This document shows positions 36,400 through 46,900 of a stretch of DNA of 64,000 bases, in pieces. Numbering within the stretch: position 1 is the first letter of the stretch; each line of letters begins with the position of its first letter. Under the pieces are notes generated by a model. The model worked only from the letters and a program-made list of their open reading frames with translations. It was not told where the DNA came from and searched no databases. The stretch is taken from positions 15,134,925-15,198,924 of the forward strand of contig JAJEKV010000018.1 in assembly GCA_021234155.1 (NCBI GenBank), written 5' to 3'. This stretch comes from Isoetes taiwanensis (Eukaryota > Streptophyta > Lycopodiopsida > Isoetales > Isoetaceae). The translations under genes were made by a program, and so were the position numbers.

Positions 36400-37300
36400 G
36401 CTCATATAAGAAGGAGGGCAATTTATTATATTACAAAGATAAGTTGTGTGTTCCAAATGACTTCGTGGGTGCGAAAAGTTGATTCTCCATGACACACACA
36501 ACAGCCCTATAGCAGACATGCGGGTTTTATGAAAACTTACTTTAAGATCCGCTCCAGCCTATTTTTGGCCTTCCATGAAGAAGGATATTGCTAGGTACAT
36601 CAAACAATGTCGTTTGTCGCCAGAAACCAAGGCGGAGCAATTAAGAGTTCCCCGGGAGTTGCAACCTTTGGATGTGCCCAACGCCAAGTGGGAAGTCATA
36701 ACCATGGATTTCATTGTGGGGCTTCCACGCATCTCGCGGGTATGATGCCTTAATGGTCGGGGTCGACAAATTATCAAAGATGGCTCACTTCCCCGCCATG
36801 TCGCACCAATCACACCGCCGACACCGCCTTGCTCTTTGCTAAGGAAATTTTCAGGTTGCACGGATGCCAAGAGTAATTGTATCGGATAGGGATCCTAAGT
36901 TTGTCGATGCATTCTGAAGGATTTCTTCGCCACCATCCGCACCAAGCTTGCCATGAGTACAGCCTACCATCCTCGCATTGATGGTCAAACGTAACGTATC
37001 AATCGTATTATCGAAGATATGCTAAGAAGCTATGTATGGAGTAAACAAATACAATGGGCGGATTATATTTACTTGGTGGAATTTGCCTACAACAAAGACA
37101 AAGCAGAGTCTTCTAGAATGTCTCCTTTCATGATAAATTATGGCTACCAATGTCTTACTCCGCACACATGGCATAATCCTGTTTCTAAAGTGGAGGTCTC
37201 TCAACAACTCCTTCTAGAAATGCAGCCTTGGTGGAAGAAGTTCTGGGTTACTTATTGGCCGCACGTAGTCGCCGAAGAGTCTAGCGGATAAGCACCAACC
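36400..37300 (+). pseudogene. Integrase catalytic core
   Basis: The N-terminal zinc region is only partly readable (YKDKLCVPN, 36,435). The core shows AKWEVITMDFIVGLP (first catalytic Asp, about 36,685-36,725), VDKLSKMAHF (about 36,760), and RVIVSDRDPKF (second Asp, about 36,870-36,905). It ends with AYHPRIDGQT-type sequence (about 36,965-36,990), RIIEDMLRSYV (third-acid Glu region), and FAYNKDKAESSRMSPF (about 37,080-37,130). All three D-D-E regions are present but spread across frames. Confidence 0.85.
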
Positions 37301-37599
37301 CCACCTAATCTTCCGTGGGGGCGAATCGGTTTGGCTTAAAAATCAAAGTAAAACAAGCCAAGCTTAAAATTGGTAATCTGAAGAAGCCGGCACCCGATGG
37401 GCCGGGCCATTCAGATTACCGAACGTGTGGGGAGAACAAGCATATCGCTTGGACTTGCCACCCCGCTTGAAGATCCACAAGGTCTTTCACGGAGTCTTCT
37501 CAAGCAACACACCCCGATCCGGAGGAGGTTTTGGATACCCCTACCCTCCTAGAAATGACCAAGAGCACCTGAAATAGTGCCCAAGCTCTTCTTGATCGA

Positions 37600-37725
37600 G
37601 CTTACAAAACGCACCGGAAGGACTCAAATGTTGCAATACTTGGTCAAGTGGAAGCACTTACCGCTTGAAGATGCTACCGGGTGATGAAGATAGACCTTGA
37701 GAAGCACTATCCGGACTTCATGCGA
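37600..37725 (+). pseudogene. Chromodomain at the integrase C-terminus
   Basis: MLQYLVKWKHLPLEDAT followed by DLEKHYPDF matches the YLVKWKG(Y/L)...TWE...L...YP.F pattern of chromodomains that define chromoviruses. In studied chromoviruses these domains steer integration to chromatin carrying methylated histone H3. The usual Trp after the T is lost where a frame change occurs. Directly downstream, 37,730-38,400, is non-coding. Confidence 0.8.
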
Positions 37726-38408
37726 GAATCTCAAGGTCAGCACCATCAACGATGCTATCAACCCCGCTCCCGGCGGTAAGCTTGAAGGCTTGATTGATCG
37801 AGAATCATGTTTTAGAGGGGTAGACGCATCGTATATGATAGTAATAACCGATGATGAGATCACCTTCGTGTTCTCTAGGACGTAGTGTATTGTTGATGTT
37901 GACATGACCACGAATTGCTAGGAAGGCATCTAGTAAATAGATCATGTTAGATGCGGCTATAAGGGGAATTGCAAGCCGCATACACATGATAGATTCCCTT
38001 CTAGATATTTTTTTTCTTTTATTTCTAGGGGGTGGTCCCTGCAACCACAACTTAATCATACTATTAACCTACGGGTATATGGTTGTGTGCAGGCCAATGA
38101 ACAAGTCGTCACCTGCATTGTATAGAGGGTTGCTGATGACCCAACTTGTCCCGTATTGCTTTTGTCTACATGTATGAACTTTATTGTCAGAATGTTTTAA
38201 ATCGGACTCCGGTCCTAAACTCCTTTGGTCATAAGATTGTATCGAGCACCCTGTTGCTTGTACATTGATATTTTAACTTCAATGTATTACTATCCAAATT
38301 ACTATAATCTCAACGTATTAATGTTATATTCTTAACTTCATTCTCTAATGCAAAGGCTTTTACGATATGTATTCAATTAGTTAACCCTAATGCCGAGGAC
38401 AAATTATT

Positions 38409-38424
38409 TTTAAGGAGGGGAGAA
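38409..38424 (+). promoter_or_regulatory. Polypurine tract
   Basis: TTAAGGAGGGGAGAA directly precedes the 3' LTR (TGTGACG). This is the expected plus-strand DNA primer of an LTR retrotransposon. Confidence 0.9.
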
Positions 38425-40014
38425 TGTGACGCGTTCCAATGATTTATACGGTCTACTATACGGGACCCGTACAAATACAAGCACGTCACTCCCTAAAGGT
38501 ACGCTACCATGGGGGTATGGGAACTTAATTGCAACCTAGGGGGTTACCTTACAAAGGATTAAATTAGCTATGCTAATTTAACACATTATTAATAATAACC
38601 TATAACCTAGGAAATTAGGATAATTACCAATTGGGAAGAAGCCACCGCCCCCAATCGATGGGGCAGCATGGGGATTGCCAAGTTTGGATGCCAACTTGAC
38701 CCCTATCCCCGGATTGACTCCCCAAGATCGACCAAGGAAGGCCGGGTCGAGCGCCATCAACCACTTGCAGAGAACCGCCATACCGTCGTCCCTCGTGAAG
38801 TCACAAATGAATCTTCAACCGCCAGAGATGGAGGCCCCATGGGAATGAGTCCAGCCGAATTCGTAGGGTGGCTATGTGAATTCTAGATAACACTTGGTTG
38901 TGTCCGCCTTTTCTGTTCTTTTTGTAATTCACCATAGAAACTAACCCTTGTTTGTGCAAACAAGTTCTCTTTATATTCAATTACGGTTCTTACTCAAAGG
39001 ATGGATTGTTAGTTCTTTGTTTCATCCGACTCAAACGGGGGATTACGGGGGTAGAGGCCTCAACCGTATGGTAGTATGCTCCTAGATAGCCTGTAAAGTC
39101 CCATTAGATGCGGCTCATGTGCACAAGAACCCACCGGTCCTAGATGCTATGGTCCGGCTTAGCACCGCACAAGGAACACAAAGGGTGACATGAGGGGTGG
39201 GGTCTTGCATGAGCATACAAGGCTCCCCGAGACTCCTACAAAGGGCTAGGCCTCGATAGCCTCACGTGAGGGCCGGGTATGGGTCCGACACTCCCCGGGT
39301 GGGAAGGTGTGATCCGTATGGAGCACCTTTGCACTTTGAGTAGATTTAGGGTGAGTAAGTCGGGTACGGATGCGGGGTCGCTGATGCGCACGTATTCTCT
39401 AGCTCACCCATGGAACCACCGGTGGATTCGGAAGGGGACGCCCCCCACCTGCCTCATCTGGACCAAAGGCCATGAACCCGAGTAGGCTCGGAGGGTGATG
39501 CCCCGGTCCGCGTTCTCCTAAGGCTATAGCGGCCATAGCATGAATTGACCCATCCGCAAAGTGTGCACAGTGAGGGGCGGATGGAGTGGACAACCCTAGC
39601 CAATGTTCTCGCCAGCCAACGCCATGCCAAGACTTCGGTCTGCTGATCTCTTGAGGCCCGGTAGTCACCGATCCTCACCGAGTCCGAGCCGGGTAGAACC
39701 CGGGTTTGGGTGTTTTCTTAGGTTTAGATGCATATTCTATGCCGTTGGTATTTGGATGGATGCGCCACCCTTCGTGGTGGTTATTTATATATAATTTATG
39801 CTGTGTGCTAACCCTTGTATTCATGCTTCCGCGACGTAGGAGTCCCATTGAAGGCGTGGGCCGAATGACCCCTTCGTGTCCTTCTTTCGGGCATCATTTC
39901 ATAGATGGCCCGAAATAGACGGAGGGCCCTGCTCATGGCAAGTTGGTTGCCATGGGAGGGGAAAGTCCCCGTATGTATACGTCCGAGGGTCGTATATATT
40001 CTGGGAGCGTCACA
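38425..40014 (+). repeat. 3' LTR
   Basis: 1,590 bp, aligned end-to-end with the 5' LTR. Differences are mostly clustered 1-6 base indels and short block replacements; simple transitions are rare. Confidence 0.93.
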
Positions 40015-40019
40015 GTTTG
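40015..40019. repeat. Target-site duplication GTTTG (right)
   Basis: Exact copy of the 26,940-26,944 flank. Confidence 0.93.
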
Positions 40020-40353
40020 TGAATATCTTTCTGCTTTTGAACCAGCTCAAATGTTAGCAGGCAGATTACAAAATATTCAAGGGGCATTGGAAGATATGCA
40101 TGATATTCTAAAAATTGTCGCCTCTGCAAAGAAGGAAGCCCAGGTATTGTGTATGAAAGATATCATATGTAACTTGTTGCGGCAAATTGGGTCATATAGA
40201 GAGGAAGCGAGGAATTATGATCTCACTTCCTTAAATGTAGGTTTTGACTAAAAAACAGAGACTATCCTTCTAAAACAGAGGGGCAGATTGCCCAGCAAAT
40301 ATGAGCTCTCTGGGATTAAGGCTATTTTAGGCCATCATTTGCAAATTCCAAAT
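40020..40353 (+). pseudogene. Host-gene exon, 3' part, and next exon
   Basis: 40,020-40,236 completes the exon begun at 26,565. It encodes CEYLSAFEPAQMLAGRLQNI and further helical sequence, ending TTAAAT|GTAGGT in phase 0. An alternative donor CAG|GTATTG lies at 40,143. A candidate next exon, 40,279-40,353 (25 codons, RGRLPSKYELSGIKAI...), has an AAACAG acceptor and a GTGAGT donor, also phase 0, but the 42-bp gap between them is short for a plant intron if the longer exon is used. With the 40,143 donor the intron is 135 bp, which is more natural. Family unknown. Confidence 0.55.
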
Positions 40354-40885
40354 GTGAGTGTACTGGTTCTCTATTTAGTATTTATTATAATATAACTGCT
40401 AATTGTTTCCTTTCTACCAAGCAACCAAATTTGAGTCTATAAAGACAAAACTGCAGAGGTCCAAATGAAGGTGCTATATGAAAATATATTCTGGCCATAG
40501 CCATGCTCGGCTAAGAATTTTGCTCTCCCACATTGAGAAGCCCAGATTGTTCTCAGCCAAGTTGGGTCTTATAGGTTTGACAATAACCCAAAAGCTTCCG
40601 GTTCAATATGTTTCTATAAGCAATCCAGTTCACTGCAAAAAAATCCATTGCCTTGGCTTTAACTCTGATTGTGTCTGTTTGTCTGTCCTAACTGGCACAG
40701 AATCCCACTGTTACGGATCCTTTGATTACCAAGCAGAGACTCTATAATTGCCGAGAAATCGCCCAGTTTCTCCTTGGATTTAGCTTCTGCCTCCTCCTTC
40801 TGTAACCATCCGGCCCTCCTATAATCTTCCCGCCTGCGCCCTATAACATGCTGCCACCTTTGCTCGTTGGAAACCCCTGCCCACC
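40354..40885. other. Region after the split gene
   Basis: A frame at 40,478-40,747 contains LRILLSHIEKPRLFSAKLGL, which could be a further exon of the interrupted gene. Its borders are not clear. Nothing else is supported. Confidence 0.35.
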
Positions 40886-40890
40886 TACTG

Positions 40891-40912
40891 GAATGTTCTA
40901 GAACATTCTAGA
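40891..40912. promoter_or_regulatory. Perfect heat-shock-element-like motif
   Basis: GAATGTTCTAGAACATTC has four alternating GAA/TTC pentamers (GAA 40,891; TTC 40,896; GAA 40,901; TTC 40,906) with exact 5-bp spacing. This is the binding pattern of heat-shock transcription factors. Function is inferred from sequence only. Confidence 0.5.
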
Positions 40913-41431
40913 CAGTCGCGGGTAAGCACCGTAGAACATGCTAATTTTCTTGTATATCATATCATAACATATCTATGTTCTTATGTTTGTCGCGTCCGAC
41001 CGTTGATCCGAGATCCTACTGCTCACGTGGCTTTGGGGCGTATCGTACGACCCAGATAGCTTGGGAGTTTATTTGTAGATTATATGTAAGCGATCCTACG
41101 GTCCAGGTTGATTTGATCCTGATCGTTGGTCCGAGATCCTACGGCTCACGTTGCTTTGGGACATATCCTATGGTGCACATGGCTTTGGGAATTATATGTA
41201 ATAGATCCTGCGGTCCAGATTGTTCTTAATCCTGATCATCGATCCAGGATCTTACGGCTCAGGTGGCTTGGCACATATCCTATGGTGCACATGACTTTGG
41301 GAATTATATGTAATAGATCCTATGGCTCATGTTGTTTTAATTATTGTCACGTAGTAAGATCTCGACCCTTGGTCAGGTCTAAGATCCTACGGTCCACATT
41401 GAATGCTCATCCCTTAAGAAAAGGCTTTTAA

Positions 41432-41508
41432 AATTTTTATGTTGTGTGGGGGATTTGAATCCTGGTCATTGACCCCCCAGCCCCCCATTCTAACCACTAG
41501 ACCAGGCA
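41432..41508 (-). repeat. tRNA-like (SINE head) sequence, copy 1
   Basis: On the minus strand TGGTCTAGTGG fits the RNA polymerase III A box (TRGYNNANNNG). GATTCAAATCC, about 40 bp downstream, fits the B box (GRTTCRANNCC). The flanks do not pair as an acceptor stem, so this is not a working tRNA but resembles the head of a tRNA-derived SINE whose body would be the S block. Confidence 0.6.
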
Positions 41509-43747
41509 TTAATTCCATAAATAATTTATGTTTCAAATATACTTAAGGGTAATATTCTAATTAAGATAAAATAGAGTATAACATTCTAGCTAGTTCAAAA
41601 GAGCTCTAGAATGTTCTGGAAGGCTCTAGAAAGTTCTAAAATCTTCTAGAAAGTTCCAAAATATTCTAGAAAGTTCTAGAACATAAGAGAATCTGGGGGA
41701 ATCTAAGAAAATTCTTCCATAAAGTTCCAAATTGTTCTAATAAGTTTCTAGAATGTAGGGGAATCTACGGGAATGTAAGAGAATCTAGGGAAATACTTCC
41801 AGAAGGTTCTAGGATATCTTGAAAGTCTCAGAATATTCCAGAAAGTCTTAGAATGTTCTAAAAAGTTGTAGAATGTAAAGGAATCCAGGAGAATCTAACG
41901 GAATCTAAGAAAATCTCATAAAATGTAAGAGAATCTAGGAAAATATTTACAAGCCTAAGGGAATCTCTTAAAATCTGGGGGATCTAAGGGAATCTTCATA
42001 AAATCTAAGGGAATCTAAGAAAATGTTGATGAAATCTTAGAGTATCTAGGGGAATCTTTATAAAATCTCTTTGAATCTCATATGATATAAGAGAACCTAG
42101 GGCAATCCCATAAAATCTAAAGGGATCTAAGGGAATCTAAGGGGATCTTCATAGAATCTTGGAGAATCTATGGAAATCTAATGGAATCTAGAGGGAATCT
42201 TCTAAACTTTAGAGGAATCTCCACGAAACCTCTAAGAGAACCTTGGTAGAATCTTAGAGAATCTATGAATTTAGAGTATTCTCAAGAGATTCTTTTATAA
42301 TGTAGGGCACGACAAGAACTTGCACCGTAGGAACATGCTAAAACTCAATATCTAACATATATATGTTCATGTTCTTATGTTTGTCCCACTCAATCCGACC
42401 GTTGATCTGAGATCCTACGGCTCACGTGGCTTTGGGACGTATCGTACGGCCCAGATGGCCTGGGAGTTTGTATATAGGTTATATATAAGCGATCCTACGG
42501 TCCAGGTTGATTTGATCCTGATCGTCGGTCCGAGATCCTACGGCTCATGTTGCTTTGGGACACATCCTACGGTGCACATGGCTTTAGGAATTATATGTAA
42601 TAGATCATGCGGTCCAGATTGTTCTTGATCCTGATCGTCGATCCAGGATCTTACGGCTCACGTGGCTTGGTACATATCCGACGGTGCACATGACTTTGGG
42701 AATTATATGTAATAGATCCTATGGCTCATGTTGCTTTAATTATTGTCACGTAATGAGATCTCGACCCTTAATCGGGTCCAAGATCCTACGACCCACGTTG
42801 AATGCTCATCCCTTAAAGGAATCCAGGAGAATCTAACGGAGAAAATCTCATAAAATGTAAGAGAATCTAGGAAAATATTTACAAGCCTAAGGGAATCTCT
42901 TAAAATCTGGGGGATCTAAGGGAATCTTCATAAAATCTAAGGGAATCTAAGAAAATGTTGATGAAATCTTAGAGTATCTAGGGGGATCTTTATAAAATCT
43001 CTTTGAATCTCATATGATATAAGGGAACCTAGGGCAATCCCATAAAATCTAAAGGGATATAAGGGAATCTAAGGGGATCTAAGGGGATCTTCATAAAATC
43101 TTGGAGAATCTATGGAAATCTAATGGAATCTAGAGGGAATCTTCTAAACTTTAGAGGAATCTCCACGAAACCTCTAAGAGAACCTTGGTAGAATCTTAGA
43201 GAATCTATGAATTTAGAGTATTCTCAAGAGATTCTTTTAGAATGTAGGGCACGACAAGAACTTGCACCGTAGGAACATGCTAAAACTCGATCATGTTCTT
43301 ATGTTTGTCCCACTCAATCCGACCGTTGATCTGAGATCCTACGGCTCACGTGGCTTTGGGACGTATCGTACGACCCAGATGGCTTGGGAGTTTGTATATA
43401 GATTATATATAAGCGATCCTACGGTCCAGGTTGATTTGATCCTGATCGTCGGTCCGAGATCCTACGGCTCATGTTGCTTTGGGACACATCCTACGGTGCA
43501 CATGGCTTTAGGAATTATATGTAATAGATCCTGCGGTCCAGATTGTTCTTGATCCTGATCGTCGATCCAGGATCTTACGACTCACGTGGCTTGGTACATA
43601 TCCGACGGTGCACATGACTTTGAGAATTATATGTAATAGATCCTATGGCTCATGTTGCTTTAATTATTGTCACGTAATGAGATCTCGACCCTTGATCGGG
43701 TCCAAGATCCTACGGCCCACATTGAATGCTCATCCCTTAAAAAAAGG

Positions 43748-43835
43748 CTTTTAAAATTTTTATATTGTGTGGGGGATTTGAACCCTGGTCATTGACCCCC
43801 CAGCCCTCCATTCTAACCACTAGACCAGGCATTAA
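43748..43835 (-). repeat. tRNA-like (SINE head) sequence, copy 2
   Basis: Same A box, with a B box GGTTCAAATCC that is even closer to consensus. It was duplicated with the rest of the array unit. Confidence 0.6.
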
Positions 43836-44293
43836 TTCCATGAATCTTTTATGTTTTAAACATACTTAAGGGTAATATTCTAATTAAGATAAAATAGAGT
43901 ATAACATTTTAGCTAGTTCAAAAGAGTTCTAGAATGTTCTGAAAGGCTCTAGAAAGTTAAAGAATCTTCTATAAAGTTCCAAAATTCTAGAAAGTTCTAG
44001 AACATAAGAGAATCTGGGGGGATCTAAGAAAATTCTTCCAGAAAGTTCCAAATTGTTCTAATAAGTTCTAGAATGTTGTAGAATGTAGGGGAATCTACGG
44101 GAATGTAAGAGAATCTAGGGAAATACTTCCAGAAAGTTCTAGGATATTTTGAAAGTCTCAGAATGTTCCGGAAAGTCTTAGAATGTTCTAAAAAGTTCTA
44201 GAATGTGAAGGAATCCAGGAGAATCTAACGGAATCTAAGAAAATCTCATAAAATGTAAGAGAATTTAGGAAAATATTTACAAGCATAAGGGAA

Positions 44294-44745
44294 TGTAACG
44301 TTCCTAACCGACATGCCCTTAACCAACTAGGCAAAACCGTCTAGACGTTTATGAGTAGTCGCTTCTACCCATTTATGCCTGTGTCTCGGGAACGCCCCAT
44401 GCGCATTCAAAGTTCGAATACTCGAGCGGTCTACCATGGGCCTGTTACAGTCTCTCCCACTAGAACTATGCACGTCCTCGAGCATCCAATGCTATACCAT
44501 GTCACAATGATTACCAAGTCTTTGCAAATTACCCATGCATATAGGCACCCATGGAGACTCAAACTCGAGACCTGCTCTGATACCAACTGTAACGTTCCTA
44601 ACCGACATGCCCTTAACCAACTAGGCAAAACCGTCTAGACGTTTATGAGTAGTCGCTTCTACCCATTTATGCCGGTGTCTCGAGAACGCCCCACAGGCAC
44701 ATTCAAGGTTCGAATACTCGAGCGGTCTACCATGGGCCCATTACA
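44294..44745 (-). mobile_element. TRIM, copy 2, inserted in the array
   Basis: 452 bp. LTR-like repeats at 44,294-44,449 and 44,588-44,745 (156-158 bp, TGTAAC...TTACA). On the minus strand the core starts GTTGGTATCAGAGC, an excellent initiator-Met primer site, and ends with GTGGGAGAGA before the other LTR. The flanking 5-bp duplication GGGAA (44,289-44,293 and 44,746-44,750) is exact. The empty site is visible in copy 1 of the array as AAGGGAATCT. It is homologous to the TRIM at 3,159-3,572. Confidence 0.94.
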
Positions 44746-45149
44746 GGGAATCTTTAAAATCAGGGGGATCTAAGGGAATCTTCATAAAATCTAAGGGAAT
44801 CTAAGAAAATGTTGATGAAATCTTAGAGTATGTAGGGGAATCTTTATAGAACTCTTTGAATCTCATATAATGTAAGGGAACCTAGGGCAAAATCATAAAA
44901 TCTAAAGGGATCTAAGGGGATCTTCATAGAATCTTGGAGAATCTATGGAAATCTAATGGAATCTAGAGGGAATCTTATAAAATTTAGAGGAATCTCCACG
45001 AAACCTCTAAGAGAACCTTGGTAGAATCTTAGAGAATCTATGAATTTAGAGTATTCTCAAGAGATTCTTTTAGAATGTAGAGCATGACAAGAACTTGCAC
45101 TGTAGGAACATGCTAAAACTCGAACATGCACCGTAGGACGCATTAAATT

Positions 45150-45325
45150 TCGTGTATATATATATTTGTACATTTTGGTAATACTCTTATTATTGCTATG
45201 GTTCTTCCCTCAAAAATCTTTCGGGACGGGGTTATTTTAACCTGGATAGTAATAAGTCTGCTGCCCTCTTTTATTAGTTTCTATAGATCGATTGGTCTCC
45301 ATGGACTAGTCTAATACAAATTCAC
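45150..45325 (+). mobile_element. 3'-end relic of a LINE C-type element
   Basis: The sequence from TGTACATTTTGG through CTTTCGGGACGGGG to TTGGTCTCCATGGACTAG aligns in order with the last about 170 bp of LINE C (48,340-48,500), with many substitutions. No tail repeat remains. Confidence 0.7.
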
Positions 45326-45936
45326 ATCTTTTGGGAACTAGTAGAAATGTGCTCTTATTTATTAATAGATTTTCAGTGTGAAACTGTAAGTAGTAGATGT
45401 ATGAGAAGTTTAGGTTCATGAAGACCTCAGTTACAGAATAAGAAACAATGAAACAAAGTGCTCACATTTCTTGCTTTAAGAAACCCCATTAGAAGCGAGT
45501 TCATATTTCCTGTAATATACTAGAAAGGACCTTTAGACATGAATATAATGTGTGTGAGTCTAATATTGTATATTGACTACTGAGAGGACGCTCTATTATG
45601 CCTAATTAATTTTGGCAGCTATGCCTCAATGTAATTGCATGGGGTTGATTATAGGTTTAAATGGTGCATGATTGGCCCTGCTAAAAAAGGCCAGTGGAGT
45701 AGAGAATGCGACCTAAGTCTAAATGTTTACCATGAATGTTATCACAAACATATAGCTTCAAATTCATCTGAGCTTCCTTCTATTTTGTTGCTTGAGCTTC
45801 TTTAAAAACAAAGGCAGCATATGCCTAGAGTTTGAAGTTTAGTTACATACAAATATAGTCATATTCAGAAGGTCTCTTTAAGCACAAACCTGCAAAACAT
45901 AGACCCAAATTAATGGCAGTGTAAGATGTACAAAAA
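45326..45936. other. Unassigned intergenic DNA
   Basis: AT-rich, no supported ORF, RNA or repeat. Confidence 0.5.
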
Positions 45937-46660
45937 GATCAAAGCACATCATGCAATAAAAAACTTACATATGCCATTTCTAAATTGAAAGCTATGAAAG
46001 AAAAGGAACCTTTTTCCAATGCATTCTTAGACTCGAGAGCCATCCAAATTTGAGTAATTCTAAAGAAACTATAGAATTGAGTACTTTAAAATGCCAAAGT
46101 CGCAAGATTGTGAGTTATGCCAGATTTTACTCACATGATACAGTAAAATGAATGATCCATATAGTAATACTAAAGGTTGATTCTGTGTAATTCAATTTAC
46201 TAAGTGCACATGTATGGAGCTCAGAGCAATGCCAACTTGTGAGGAAAAGCCAGATCAAAGCCCTGTTGATAATCAATTCTTAAGATTGTGAGTTATGGCA
46301 GATAGATCAAAGCATGTCATGCGATAAAAACCTTACACATGCCATTTCTAAATTGAAAGCGATGGAAGAAAAAGAACATTTTTCCAATGCATTTTAGGAC
46401 TCGAGAGCCATCCAAATTTGAGTAATTCAAAAGAAACTGTAGAATTGAAAAATTTAAAATGCCAAAGTCGCAAGATTGTGAGCTATGCTAGATCTTACTC
46501 ATGTGATAAAGTCACATGAATTATCCAAGCAAAAAATTACCCAAGTTGATTATGTGTCATTCAGTCTGCTAAGGGCATATGCATGAAGCTCATGACAATG
46601 CCAACTTGTGAGGAAAAGTAGATCAAAGCCATGTTGATTTTGTTAGGTCTTGCTTACATT
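45937..46660. repeat. Tandem duplication, period about 368 bp
   Basis: GATCAAAGCA...GCCATTTCTAAATTGAAAGC...GACTCGAGAGCCATCC... occurs at 45,937 and again at 46,305 with about 10% visible differences. Non-coding. Confidence 0.85.
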
Positions 46661-46759
46661 TAGCTTGCTACAACTTAATGGACCCAGGCATAGATTATCC
46701 AGCTTGAAGTCATTTAGCAATTCTTTCCCCTTGTCCATAGGTAGATCCATACTCAGTCA

Positions 46760-46900
46760 TTGTAAAGCCCTAGTCTCCTAAGTGCATATGTATGGAGCTT
46801 CTCTACTCAGAAGAATGCCAGATCCATTATGTGCCATTCTAAAGCCCTGGTCTCCTAAATGCATATGCACAAAGCTTCTCTACTCACAGAAGAATACCAA
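46760..46900. repeat. Short tandem duplication, about 80 bp
   Basis: TAAAGCCCTAGTCTCCTAAG... and TAAAGCCCTGGTCTCCTAAA..., both followed by GCTTCTCTACTCA, lie side by side. Confidence 0.8.

Larger units (their letters stand above)
26945..40014 (+). mobile_element. Ty3/gypsy chromovirus, 13.07 kb, with extra ORFs
   Basis: Complete LTR retrotransposon: 5' LTR (26,945-28,561), degenerate initiator-Met primer-binding site, extra ORFs (29.3-33 kb), gag (33.6-34.2 kb), protease, RT, RNase H, integrase with a chromodomain (to about 37.7 kb), polypurine tract, and 3' LTR (38,425-40,014). The order PR-RT-RH-INT and the C-terminal chromodomain place it in the chromovirus branch of Ty3/gypsy. Both LTRs run TGTGACG...GYCACA and the 5-bp duplication GTTTG is exact. 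At 13 kb it is large for a chromovirus; about 4.5 kb of the excess lies between the 5' LTR and gag. All coding parts are broken by small frameshifts as read. It sits inside an exon. Confidence 0.93.
40940..45120. repeat. Higher-order tandem array, unit about 1.4 kb, three copies
   Basis: Each unit has four parts. S (about 480 bp) holds about three sub-repeats of about 115 bp, each with GAGATCCTACGGCTCACGT-like sequence. H (about 90 bp) is tRNA-like. T (about 370 bp) is dense in TTCTAGAA. G (about 430 bp) is made of GAATCTAAGGGAATCT-like words. Copy 1: S 40,960-41,425, H 41,426-41,510, T 41,511-41,880, G 41,881-42,310. Copy 2: S 42,311-42,815 then G 42,816-43,255, with H and T deleted. Copy 3: S 43,256-43,738, H 43,739-43,835, T 43,836-44,210, G 44,211-45,065, split by a TRIM. 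Copies are highly similar. No protein coding is supported; the open frames in S are by-products of the repeat. Confidence 0.85.

Noticed and set aside
41432-41508. A functional tRNA gene
   Set aside because: A and B boxes are present, but the 5' and 3' ends do not form an acceptor stem and no anticodon arm is convincing. A SINE head is more likely.
40975-43552. Several similar open frames of about 83-101 residues (MFVPLNPTVDLRSYGSRGF-like) that look like a repeated gene family
   Set aside because: They are translations of the S module of the tandem array. Repeated frames follow from repeated DNA, and there is no start context, splice signal or known domain.
40940-45120. A CRISPR array
   Set aside because: Units are about 1.4 kb and modular, spacers are not unique, and the genome is plant nuclear.
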